DNA from: Helicobacter_D ganmani
GTDB taxonomy: Bacteria; Campylobacterota; Campylobacteria; Campylobacterales; Helicobacteraceae
Strand: one strand, 5' to 3'
NCBI RefSeq assembly: GCF_965138225.1
Contig: NZ_CBCSAX010000007.1
Length of the DNA: 64,000 nt
Positions 1-7,769 of this stretch are shown piece after piece. A program made the position numbers and the translations under genes. Position 1 is the first letter of the stretch. Every line of letters starts with the position of its first letter. The notes beneath the pieces were generated by a model. It saw only the letters and a program-made list of their open reading frames with translations. It was not told the origin of the DNA and searched no databases.

Positions 1-110
1 GGGGGATTTCTCACCTTTATCCGCAAAGTGCGTAAGTTAAAAGAGAAATACAAGAGATAAGAATGTATCTAAAGTGCGTGATTAGGTTGTAACTTCTCTT
101 AATAAGATTA

Positions 111-1964
111 TTATTTCAAATGCAATGTTTGAAAAACTGCTTGTGCTAAAGTTGGTGGTAGCACTTTTGTTAGTTCCTCTAAATTGGCACGATAAATTTC
201 CTCAAAACTCCCAAAATAAGACAAAAGTTTATTTTGTGTTGCTTTGCCAATCCCTTTGATTTCCAAAATTTTTGATTGTTGCATTGTTTTTCGTTTTCGT
301 TTTTGATGGAAAGTAATTGCAAAACGATGGGCTTCATCGCGCAGTTTTTGAATGAATTGCAAACGCTTATCGCTAGGGGCGAGGCGATAATCTTGCAGGA
401 CTTCATCACGTAGAATATCCCTTGCACTTCCTTTAGCTCGGTAAGCCTTGCTATCCACTTTTTCTTTTGCGATTCCGATGACTTCCAAATTTACCCCCGC
501 ACTATCAAGCAAGGTTCTAGCTAAGTTGATTTGCCCCGCTCCCCCATCTAGCACCCATAAATCCGGTGGGGATTCTTTGCTAAAATCCGAGATTCTACGC
601 TCTAGCATTTCACGCATTTGGGAATACTCGTCTGTGCCTTCTAACAAATACTGCCGATAAGATTCCTTGCAGAATACCCCATTTTCATAGACAATCATCG
701 CCCCAACGCATTGCGCACCTGTATGATGTGAAGTGTCAAAAACTTCAAAGCGGAAAGGAACATTTTGTAAGCAAAAGAGTTTTTTAATCTCACCGAGCAC
801 TTCCTCCTCCTCGTCTTTTTGCAAACGCAAAATCTCTTTACCATTTTGCAAAGCAAGTTCGCACAATCGCTTTTTCTCTCCGCTTTTTGGATAATACAAA
901 GGAATCTTTTTGCCAAGATTTTGTCGCAAGAAATTTTCTAGTTCTTTTGCAATTTCTCCCAAATCAAAAGGAATCAAGATTTGCTTTGGTTTCAAAGGTA
1001 AATCCTTGCTGTAATAATTTAGCACTGCTTGTTTGTAGATTGCACTTTCCTCAAAACCAATTTCACTTTTGATAATTTGTGTTGCGCTAGAAACAATCTT
1101 GCCACTGCGCATAAAGAGTTTGACTAAAGCAGCACGTTTTTCTTCACAAACAAGAGCAAACACATCTAAATCTTCCAATCGTGCAAAATCAACAGAGGAA
1201 ATAGGGTTTAACTGCTGAATCTTTGTGATTCTATCCCGCAAGATTCTAGCTTCTTCAAAACGCAAATTATTGGATAAAAACAGCATTTTTTCTTCTAATT
1301 TTGCAAGGATTTTTTTGGGATTTTCTATGCAATGAAGTGCGTTTTGCAAGATTTGATGATAAGATTCTACATTTATGCGCCCCTCGCAAGGTGCAAGACA
1401 TCTTTTGATTTGATAAAAGAGACAAGCTTTTTTACCTTGCTTGCAAGATTCTTTTTGCACAAGCGGAAAAACCTCATAAAGGCTTTCTAGTAAATCACGT
1501 GCTCCGCTAGAGTAAGGTCCAAAATAGCGCAAACCCTGCATTTTCAAAACTTTTCTTGTTAGAATAATGCGGGGGAAATCCTCTTGCGAATTGACGCATA
1601 GGTAAGGATAGGTTTTATCATCACGCAAAAGAATATTGTATTTTGGTTTGAGTTGTTTAATCAGTGAATTTTCCAAAATCAAAGCGTCATTTTCATTTTC
1701 TACGATGAGATAACGTATCATCGCGATTTGTTGCACCATTTGTGCAATGCGCGCACTCAAATTGGGTGCGGGAGATAGAGTAGGAGTGAAATGAAAATAG
1801 CTTTTTACGCGATTTTTAAGATTCTTTGCTTTTCCTACATAAAGCAATCGTCCCTCACTATCAAAATAATGATAAACTCCACTTTGGTTTGGAATCTTTT
1901 TTAAAACCTCCAAAAGATTGTTGGAGAGCGGTTTGGGCTTGATTGTTGTCTCTTTGGATTCCAT
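111..1964 (-). CDS. uvrC: UvrC, excinuclease ABC subunit C
   Basis: UvrC makes the two incisions of nucleotide excision repair after UvrA/UvrB have located a DNA lesion. The 617-residue product shows the full family architecture. It has an N-terminal GIY-YIG nuclease (GVY at 29-31, YVG at 42-44), a UvrB-binding UVR helix pair near 216-252 and an RNase H-like second nuclease starting near the FDTSH motif at about 407. A helix-hairpin-helix DNA-binding end follows (IKGIGKATQNKL, about 567). Length is normal for the family. The start lies 7 nt after the stop of the upstream DUF721-like gene and has no strong Shine-Dalgarno, so the two are probably co-transcribed. The identification is secure. 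Confidence 0.97.
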   Translation of the reverse strand: MESKETTIKPKPLSNNLLEVLKKIPNQSGVYHYFDSEGRLLYVGKAKNLKNRVKSYFHFTPTLSPAPNLSARIAQMVQQIAMIRYLIVENENDALILENSLIKQLKPKYNILLRDDKTYPYLCVNSQEDFPRIILTRKVLKMQGLRYFGPYSSGARDLLESLYEVFPLVQKESCKQGKKACLFYQIKRCLAPCEGRINVESYHQILQNALHCIENPKKILAKLEEKMLFLSNNLRFEEARILRDRITKIQQLNPISSVDFARLEDLDVFALVCEEKRAALVKLFMRSGKIVSSATQIIKSEIGFEESAIYKQAVLNYYSKDLPLKPKQILIPFDLGEIAKELENFLRQNLGKKIPLYYPKSGEKKRLCELALQNGKEILRLQKDEEEEVLGEIKKLFCLQNVPFRFEVFDTSHHTGAQCVGAMIVYENGVFCKESYRQYLLEGTDEYSQMREMLERRISDFSKESPPDLWVLDGGAGQINLARTLLDSAGVNLEVIGIAKEKVDSKAYRAKGSARDILRDEVLQDYRLAPSDKRLQFIQKLRDEAHRFAITFHQKRKRKTMQQSKILEIKGIGKATQNKLLSYFGSFEEIYRANLEELTKVLPPTLAQAVFQTLHLK

Positions 1965-1971
1965 AAAAATC

Positions 1972-2430
1972 TTACAAAAATTTATTTTGATTTTGTAGAA
2001 TTACTTGGCGGATATTTTCAAAGATTTCAAAGATTTCGGTATCTTTTGCGTAATTAATGAAATTTCCGTGAGCAAGTTCTCCATAGCACTGCGCGACTTC
2101 ATTTTCTTGCCGAAATTCTACTTCTTTGTGGTAAGCATTATAGGTTACAAAGCATTTAATGTCTTGCACATTAGTAAGATGGGATTTTTCCTTTTGATAA
2201 GTTTTTAAGAGCTGTTTAAGAAGGGAGATTTTATGATAAAATTCTTGTTTAAAAGCTGGGTGTTTGAGTGCCAAAAATAAAATGTCATTCTTGATATAGC
2301 CAAAAGCAATTCCGCTTTTGATGCTAAGAGGAAGCAAGCGAATAAACTGATTAAGTTGGCTGACTTCGTAATATTTTTGATAGCAAGGAGTGCTAAAGAG
2401 ATGAGACAAGACTTCCGATACATTTTTCAT
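1972..2430 (-). CDS. DUF721/DciA-like hypothetical protein
   Basis: This is a 152-residue soluble protein with no signal peptide or membrane segment. The middle part (PLSIKSGIAFGYIKNDILFL, then LKHPAFKQEF) resembles the core of DUF721 proteins, a family that includes the DnaB-loading factor DciA. The resemblance is judged by eye and is not conclusive. It lies 7 nt upstream of uvrC on the same strand, so it is likely co-transcribed with it. Its 5' end overlaps the start of the oppositely oriented small lipoprotein gene by 30 bp. A role in DNA metabolism is only an inference from the family resemblance and the neighbour. Confidence 0.6.
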   Translation of the reverse strand: MKNVSEVLSHLFSTPCYQKYYEVSQLNQFIRLLPLSIKSGIAFGYIKNDILFLALKHPAFKQEFYHKISLLKQLLKTYQKEKSHLTNVQDIKCFVTYNAYHKEVEFRQENEVAQCYGELAHGNFINYAKDTEIFEIFENIRQVILQNQNKFL

Positions 2431-2574
2431 TTTTTAATTATAGCACAGATTTTTTGTCTTAGTTTTTTAAGTGTGGGTTGTGGATTTAAAGATGACCCTT
2501 ACAATCCAAAAAGCAAAACAAGCCAAAAAGAGAACAGAATTTATGCACAATTGGAATCTCAAGAGTTAAAATAA
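2401..2574 (+). CDS. small lipoprotein (LptM/YifL-like)
   Basis: This is a 57-residue predicted lipoprotein. A basic N-terminus (MRQDFR) leads into a hydrophobic stretch ending in LSVGC, which serves as a lipobox, followed by GFKDDPYNPKSK. A short lipoprotein whose cysteine is followed by a Gly-x-Lys-Asp-x-x-Tyr-x-Pro pattern resembles the small LptM/YifL lipoproteins, but the family assignment is tentative. I chose the ATG at 2401 because it gives a proper signal peptide; the longer frame upstream lies in the divergent gene. It is followed after 10 nt by nadB, so an operon is likely. Confidence 0.6.
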   Translation: MRQDFRYIFHFLIIAQIFCLSFLSVGCGFKDDPYNPKSKTSQKENRIYAQLESQELK

Positions 2575-2584
2575 GGATTTAGAA

Positions 2585-4072
2585 ATGTTTAATTTTGATG
2601 TGATTATCGTAGGGGCTGGTGTTGCAGGATTGTATGCGTCTTTGAATCTACCTAAAAATCTAAAAGTTTTAATTCTTTGTAAAGAGCAACCTTGGGAATG
2701 CAATACTTTTTATGCGCAAGGTGGAATCGCAGTGGCAAAGGATATCAACGATATTCCTTTGCATATAGAAGATACACTAAACGCTGGTGCGGGAATGTGT
2801 GATGAAAAGGCAGTTAAGACATTAAGTGAGGAAAGTTTGGAGGTATTAGAGGATTTGATTGAGCGTCAAACTCCTTTTGACAGGGACGAAAAAGGCGATT
2901 TACTCTTCACCAAAGAAGCAGCCCATAGCACTTCACGGATTATCCACGCGGGAGGAGATTGCACAGGCAGGGTTTTGCATTCGCATTTGATAGCACAAGT
3001 TTCCCATACATTGTGGAAAAATGCAGCCGTTACGGAATTGCTCATTGAGGGAAATCATTGCTATGGTGTGAGTGTGCTAACTAAGCGCGGAAGTTATAAT
3101 CTTTATGCCAAACATGTAATTTTGGCAAGCGGAGGAGTAGGTGCGCTTTTTGAATATCACACGAATGCTTATACGATTTCTAGCGAACTGCATGGAATGA
3201 TTTTAGAGAATAGTTTAAAACTTAAAGATATGGAAATGTTGCAATTTCACCCCACCGTGTTTGTGAAAACTCCCCGTGCGCGCAAAATGCTTTTGAGTGA
3301 AGCTTTGCGAGGCGAGGGGGCTAGGGTTGTGGATTTTTGGGGGAATCGCTTTTTGTTTGATTATGATTCTTCAGGTGAGCTAGCCCCGCGTGATAAAGTC
3401 GCGCGCAGTATTTTTGACTATAAGATGAAGTTGCAAGAAAGAAATCCAAACGCTCCACAAGAGCAAAAGGAAGTTTATTTGGATTTAAGTCCATTTTCTA
3501 AAGAGTTTTTTTATGAACGTTTTCCTAATATCGCACGCAACTTAAGCGCACTTGGATATGAATTGCCAAAGGATAAAATCCCGATTTCTCCTGCATTTCA
3601 TTATTGTATGGGAGGGATTGAGACGGACAATATAGGGCGGGTTATCGGTATGCAAAATCTTTATGCTATGGGGGAATGCGCTTGCACAGGTGTGCATGGG
3701 GCGAATCGTTTAGCGTCTAATTCTTTGCTAGAGGGCTTGGTGTTTTCAAGACGCAGTGCCAAAGAGATTTTAGGAAGTTATGGGGCAGGAAATAGAATCC
3801 AAGATTCTAAATTGAGGGAATTTCCTTTGCATTCGCAAGTATTACAAAAAGAACAAGACGAGAATCTCAAAGCGATTTTGCGTCATTTAATGTGGCACAA
3901 AGTAGGTATTATTCGCAAGAAATCTGGTTTAAATGAAGCTCTAGGTGGAGTGGAAGTAATGTTACAAAGTGGAGTGGGAAGACTTTTGCGCTTGCGTTTG
4001 CTTACTGCTAAGAACATTATAGAATCTGCACTTAAGAGAGATTTTTCAGTCGGTGCGCATTATATTGAATAA
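2585..4072 (+). CDS. nadB: NadB, L-aspartate oxidase
   Basis: NadB is a flavoenzyme that oxidises L-aspartate to iminoaspartate, the first step of de novo NAD synthesis; NadA then makes quinolinate. The 495-residue product starts with an FAD-binding Rossmann motif (GAGVAG, residues 10-15). It carries the succinate-dehydrogenase-type flavoprotein motifs HSTSRIIHAGGDCTG, LASGGVGALF and YCMGGIETDNIGR, and ends its FAD domain with GANRLASNSLLEGLVF. Length is normal. The C-terminal helical domain is a little short but ends cleanly. It sits directly after the small lipoprotein gene. An alternative assignment, fumarate reductase flavoprotein, is unlikely because the order of motifs is that of aspartate oxidases. 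Confidence 0.95.
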   Translation: MFNFDVIIVGAGVAGLYASLNLPKNLKVLILCKEQPWECNTFYAQGGIAVAKDINDIPLHIEDTLNAGAGMCDEKAVKTLSEESLEVLEDLIERQTPFDRDEKGDLLFTKEAAHSTSRIIHAGGDCTGRVLHSHLIAQVSHTLWKNAAVTELLIEGNHCYGVSVLTKRGSYNLYAKHVILASGGVGALFEYHTNAYTISSELHGMILENSLKLKDMEMLQFHPTVFVKTPRARKMLLSEALRGEGARVVDFWGNRFLFDYDSSGELAPRDKVARSIFDYKMKLQERNPNAPQEQKEVYLDLSPFSKEFFYERFPNIARNLSALGYELPKDKIPISPAFHYCMGGIETDNIGRVIGMQNLYAMGECACTGVHGANRLASNSLLEGLVFSRRSAKEILGSYGAGNRIQDSKLREFPLHSQVLQKEQDENLKAILRHLMWHKVGIIRKKSGLNEALGGVEVMLQSGVGRLLRLRLLTAKNIIESALKRDFSVGAHYIE

Positions 4073-4303
4073 TGCTTGTTTGCAAAGATTCTTTATTGCG
4101 TTATTGTGAAGTGCAGTAATGTCGGCAGATGATTTGGAGTCATCGTAAGCCAAAATAGCCTATAAGCTTAATTTGTCAATAAGATTCTACTGCAAGATTC
4201 TAAAGGGTAGATTTGTGCTTTGTGGGTGAGTGCTTTACACGCACGCCACGAATGTTACTCATTTTGCAAGGACAAATTCTATTGCAAAGGCGAAGCATAA
4301 AGT

Positions 4304-5146
4304 TTATTTCGGATTTTGTGAGAGGAAAATTTCATTTTCTAGCATTTTGATTTCCTCTGCACTAAAGCCTGCTTGCAAACGCGCATTAATGTTAAATTGC
4401 GCGTTGGCTTTGGGGAAAGAAAAATGATAATTTTTAAGAATCTCAAAGTATTTTAAAGCTCTTTGTTGTGGGGCAATTCTTTCTTGTTCGCACGCGAAAT
4501 GAAACCACACATTTCCCTTAAAAACGTGCGAAATTTCATCTTGTAAAATCATCTCTAAAGCTCTTAAAAGCTCCTTTTTGATAGTGTGATTACTACTTTG
4601 AACTTTGGCACATAAAAAAGGATTGACATCTAAGCCCACGGCTTCCATTCCGCGTGGAATGAGCGCGATTCTATCCAATAAAACATTGCAATTTTTCATA
4701 GAATCAAAGAGTAAAGTATGCACACCAAAGTCTCCATATCGGAAGCCTAGAGTCTCTAAAAGTGCATTGAGTGCCAAAAAGTGCTTCACTTCCTCGTTGG
4801 CAACTTCCACCCAATCACGATAAAATGTAAGTGGTAGATTTCTAAAGCGATAGGCGCAATCTAGTGCTAAATCAATCGCAGAAAATTCAATGTGCGCAAG
4901 GGAATGCAAAAGATGTGCGACATTTAAATCTGTTTTGAGATACTTGCCTTGCGGAACTTTATAGGGTGGAATGATTTGACAAAAATGTGCAAAAGTCGGA
5001 ATCCCTAGCGACAAAATAGCTTGCTGATGTTCTAAGTGAAAATTTGGAAAGTTTTGCCAAATTTCTTGAGTTAGCATACATTTTTCTTGTGCGTTTTTTG
5101 CATTTAAGGCATTAAAGAGTGTGGAAAATAGCTCGTGTGATTCCAT
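4304..5146 (-). CDS. DUF455 ferritin-like protein
   Basis: This is a 280-residue cytoplasmic protein of the DUF455 group with a ferritin-like helical bundle. Metal-binding signatures are visible: H85xE87 in HIEFSAIDLALD, E119xxH122 in NEEVKHF and E204xxH207 in DEISHVF, as expected for a di-iron carboxylate site. The IPRGMEAVGLDVNPF stretch is typical of the family. The biochemical function of DUF455 proteins is not established, although some relatives are linked to tRNA hydroxylase-like di-iron proteins. The gene starts 1 nt after the end of the MarC-like gene, so the two are translationally close. About 230 bp of non-coding sequence separates it from nadB. Confidence 0.85.
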   Translation of the reverse strand: MESHELFSTLFNALNAKNAQEKCMLTQEIWQNFPNFHLEHQQAILSLGIPTFAHFCQIIPPYKVPQGKYLKTDLNVAHLLHSLAHIEFSAIDLALDCAYRFRNLPLTFYRDWVEVANEEVKHFLALNALLETLGFRYGDFGVHTLLFDSMKNCNVLLDRIALIPRGMEAVGLDVNPFLCAKVQSSNHTIKKELLRALEMILQDEISHVFKGNVWFHFACEQERIAPQQRALKYFEILKNYHFSFPKANAQFNINARLQAGFSAEEIKMLENEIFLSQNPK

Positions 5147-5147
5147 T

Positions 5148-5771
5148 TTAAAATACAGCTTTTAATCCGATGAGAATCATTTTGACACCCATCGCCATAA
5201 TAAAAACAAGTGCAATGCGCGAAAGAACATGTAATACAAGTTTGCCCAATATGCGTTCAATGCTAGCCGCAAAATGAAAAAGCCCAAGCATAAAGGCAAA
5301 AGCCGCAACTACCGCAAAAATTGTTAGTATTAACCCCTTTTCTTCTGATAAAACAACCACCGTAGAAAGCGTCCCTGGACCTACAAGCATAGGAAACGCC
5401 ATCGGCACAATGCTTTGATTGAGTAATTCACTTTTGCTTAAGCCTTCGTGTTGTTGCATTTCTTTGTGAGTGGGAGATAACAATCCTTTCGTGCTTACCA
5501 AAATCAAAAGAAGCCCTCCTGCGATACGCAAGTGATTCAAGTCTATTTTAAATAAAAAAGTCATAATAAAAGGACCGACAAGTAAAAATAAAATTACAAT
5601 TACAAAGGCGACATAGAGAATATTGCGGAAGAGGCTTTGACGAATCGCAGTATCTAAATCATCAGTCATAGAAATGAATTGCGGAAGATTGCCAAAAGGA
5701 TTAAGGACAGCAATAATTGTAATAGCGATAAGCAAAAGACTATAAAATTGAGATTCTATTCCAACAAACAT
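5148..5771 (-). CDS. MarC family integral membrane protein
   Basis: This is a 207-residue inner-membrane protein with six predicted transmembrane helices and the MarC hallmark of two internally similar halves. The N-terminal motif is ITIIAVLNPFGNLPQFISM and the second half has PMAFPMLVGPGTLSTVVVL. The substrate is unknown; older suggestions of multiple antibiotic resistance or amino acid transport are unproven. I prefer the ATG at 5771 (MFVGIESQFYS): it has a purine-rich AAGAG upstream and puts the first helix near the N-terminus. An upstream ATG at 5828 would add 19 basic residues. It is followed at once by the DUF455 gene. Confidence 0.88.
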   Translation of the reverse strand: MFVGIESQFYSLLLIAITIIAVLNPFGNLPQFISMTDDLDTAIRQSLFRNILYVAFVIVILFLLVGPFIMTFLFKIDLNHLRIAGGLLLILVSTKGLLSPTHKEMQQHEGLSKSELLNQSIVPMAFPMLVGPGTLSTVVVLSEEKGLILTIFAVVAAFAFMLGLFHFAASIERILGKLVLHVLSRIALVFIMAMGVKMILIGLKAVF

Positions 5772-5947
5772 TTTTTCTCTTTTGAATGGAGTTTTGAGAA
5801 TTTTAGTAGAATTAAAGCGAAAAATCAACCTTGTTTTTTAGGGATTCTTTTAGATGAAGTGATTTAGAATCTCTAATGGATTCGTCAAGAAAGAATGGCT
5901 AGCACTTAGAATCCTAAAGATTCCAAATGCTAAAGGTGAAAAGTAGA

Positions 5948-7057
5948 TTAAGCTTTCTTTTCGCTTACGATTTCTACGATATTATCTCCTACCATTACCG
6001 CAATTTTTGCCATAAACTCTTCTGGACTTGTAAAGCCTACACAAGAGCAGTTGATTTCACCTAAAATATAGCGGTCAGCACCTTTTTCGTCTGTGTCTAA
6101 GATAAAATCTGCTGTCCAAATGAGTGGTAAGTCGTAATTGCCTAACTTGCTTTTAATTTGTGGAAGTTGTCCTAAGAACCAATCTACCAATGTTTGCCAA
6201 TCTTTTGGCTCATCGTAGCGATATTTTGCACCGCTAAAGAGAGTTGCACTAAACGCGTCGCCTCCTTCGGCTGGTTTTTTATGCACAACATAAACAGGAG
6301 TTTTGTAAAGCATAAGGATTCTAATCTCTCCTTCTTTAATACGTGGTAAGAAAGTCATATCCACAAGCATACCATTGTCACCAACCAAATAATGCTCGCA
6401 GAAATCCATAAATTCACCTAACTTGCGTTCTTCAGTGTGATTGTCTTTTGCCTCTGTGCAGATGATTTTTGTATCTAGTGGGAGGGATTCTACTTTATTA
6501 TAATCACTGCTAGATTCTAGTCTTACACGCCAAATTCCCTCACCTGTTGAACCACGATTTTGTTTTAAAACTCTTTCGCCTTTTGCAAGGGTTTTAGGAA
6601 AAGTTTTCTTAAAATCGTGCTTATCGCTGAAAGTTACTCCGATTCTTTTTGCTTCTGCTGGGTCATAATACGCATAAGTATCACTAGGCACTAAAGGAGT
6701 ATCTGCTAATTTTGTCAAAGCGTCTTTTGCGCCATAACCAATCATTGCGTCAGGGTGAGGCATACCCACAAGTCCGTCAGCACAAAGTTTGCGTAAAACA
6801 TCAAAATAAAGTTTTTCTTCTTTTAAATTTCCGGGATTTACACGAGAAACATAGCCATCAGCAGTATCACGCACTTTTTTGTAGATTTCCTCTCTTTTTG
6901 TAGAATCGCGTAACGCTTCATCTGTAAGTTGCACAACTTCTGCATTCCAACCCTTTGCTTTAAGGGCATTTACCATTGGCATTGTGTCTTTTCTGTGTCC
7001 ATCTGCACCTTTGTCACTACCGCCTACTGCTTCAAAAAAGACAATATTCTTTTTCAT
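5948..7057 (-). CDS. ATP-grasp-like protein of unknown function
   Basis: This is a 369-residue cytoplasmic protein. An N-terminal Rossmann-like part (FFEAVGGSDKGADGHRKDTM) is followed by an ATP-grasp-like core. That core has a phosphate-binding loop (LKQNRGSTGEGIWRV), a central strand (RILMLYKTPVYVVHKKP) and a metal/ATP site near the end (YILGEINCSCVGF). ATP-grasp enzymes join a carboxylate to an amine or thiol through an acyl phosphate, but I cannot name the substrate. I chose the start at 7057 because a perfect GGAGG lies 5 nt before it; a longer frame to 7174 has no such site. The gene is flanked by intergenic spaces on both sides and probably stands alone. Confidence 0.75.
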   Translation of the reverse strand: MKKNIVFFEAVGGSDKGADGHRKDTMPMVNALKAKGWNAEVVQLTDEALRDSTKREEIYKKVRDTADGYVSRVNPGNLKEEKLYFDVLRKLCADGLVGMPHPDAMIGYGAKDALTKLADTPLVPSDTYAYYDPAEAKRIGVTFSDKHDFKKTFPKTLAKGERVLKQNRGSTGEGIWRVRLESSSDYNKVESLPLDTKIICTEAKDNHTEERKLGEFMDFCEHYLVGDNGMLVDMTFLPRIKEGEIRILMLYKTPVYVVHKKPAEGGDAFSATLFSGAKYRYDEPKDWQTLVDWFLGQLPQIKSKLGNYDLPLIWTADFILDTDEKGADRYILGEINCSCVGFTSPEEFMAKIAVMVGDNIVEIVSEKKA

Positions 7058-7286
7058 ATTTCCTCCAAAAATTAAATTATGATTTATAAAGGTATCAAAA
7101 TAAGGCTTAAAGTTTTTATTTTTGGGGTAAATTTGATTGGATTGTTCTTGTTGGCGCGTTACTAAATGATACAAGGCAAAAGGTTGTATTTCTTTAATTA
7201 TTGTGAGTTTTATCCATATACTTAAGAAGTAAGACTAACGAAATAGTAGAACATAATCCCAGCAAAAAGATAAAATTCATTGGGAT

Positions 7287-7760
7287 TCATTGCCGCACAA
7301 AATGTCCGCTTTTTCCTCCGCTTTTTTCTACCAAATAAATCTCGCTTAAAACCATTGTTTTATCTATTGCCTTAACCATATCATAAATCGTAAGGAGACC
7401 GATATTAACACCCATTAGGGCTTCCATTTCTACACCTGTTTGTCCATAGGTTTTTACCCGCACCTCTAAAATAAACGCATTTTCATTTGCGATTTCTATT
7501 GTTTCACATTTAACACTTGTTAAGAATAGTGGGTGGCACATAGGAATCAGCTCACTTGTGCGTTTCGCACCCATAATTGCTGCAATGATTGCTGTTTGCA
7601 ATACTGCACCTTTTTTTACCTTTTGTTCTTTAATTGCGCAAAAGGCTTCATAGTTCATTGTGATTTTGCCCCTTGCGATTGCTTCTCTGTGTGTGGAATC
7701 TTTTGCCGAGACATCAACCATTTTGGGATTTTGTCGTTTATCTAAATGCGTAAGCTCCAT
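7287..7760 (-). CDS. moaC: MoaC, cyclic pyranopterin monophosphate synthase
   Basis: MoaC works with MoaA to turn GTP into cyclic pyranopterin monophosphate, the first stable intermediate of molybdenum cofactor synthesis. The 157-residue product is of normal length and contains the family signatures LIPMCHPLFLTSVKC, VEMEALMGVNIGLLTIYDMV and the C-terminal KSGGKSG that holds the substrate phosphate. The start is 9 nt downstream of the pglB stop, with the same orientation. No other Mo-cofactor gene is in the window. Confidence 0.95.
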   Translation of the reverse strand: MELTHLDKRQNPKMVDVSAKDSTHREAIARGKITMNYEAFCAIKEQKVKKGAVLQTAIIAAIMGAKRTSELIPMCHPLFLTSVKCETIEIANENAFILEVRVKTYGQTGVEMEALMGVNIGLLTIYDMVKAIDKTMVLSEIYLVEKSGGKSGHFVRQ

Positions 7761-7769
7761 ACGAATCCT

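Noticed and set aside
1..110. Possible gene or RNA end at the left edge of the window
   Set aside because: No start, stop or RNA structure could be supported in these 110 bases.
4073..4303. Open frame in the gap between nadB and the DUF455 gene (for example 4230-4427)
   Set aside because: It overlaps the DUF455 gene in antisense, has no ribosome-binding site and no recognisable domain. I see only non-coding sequence here.
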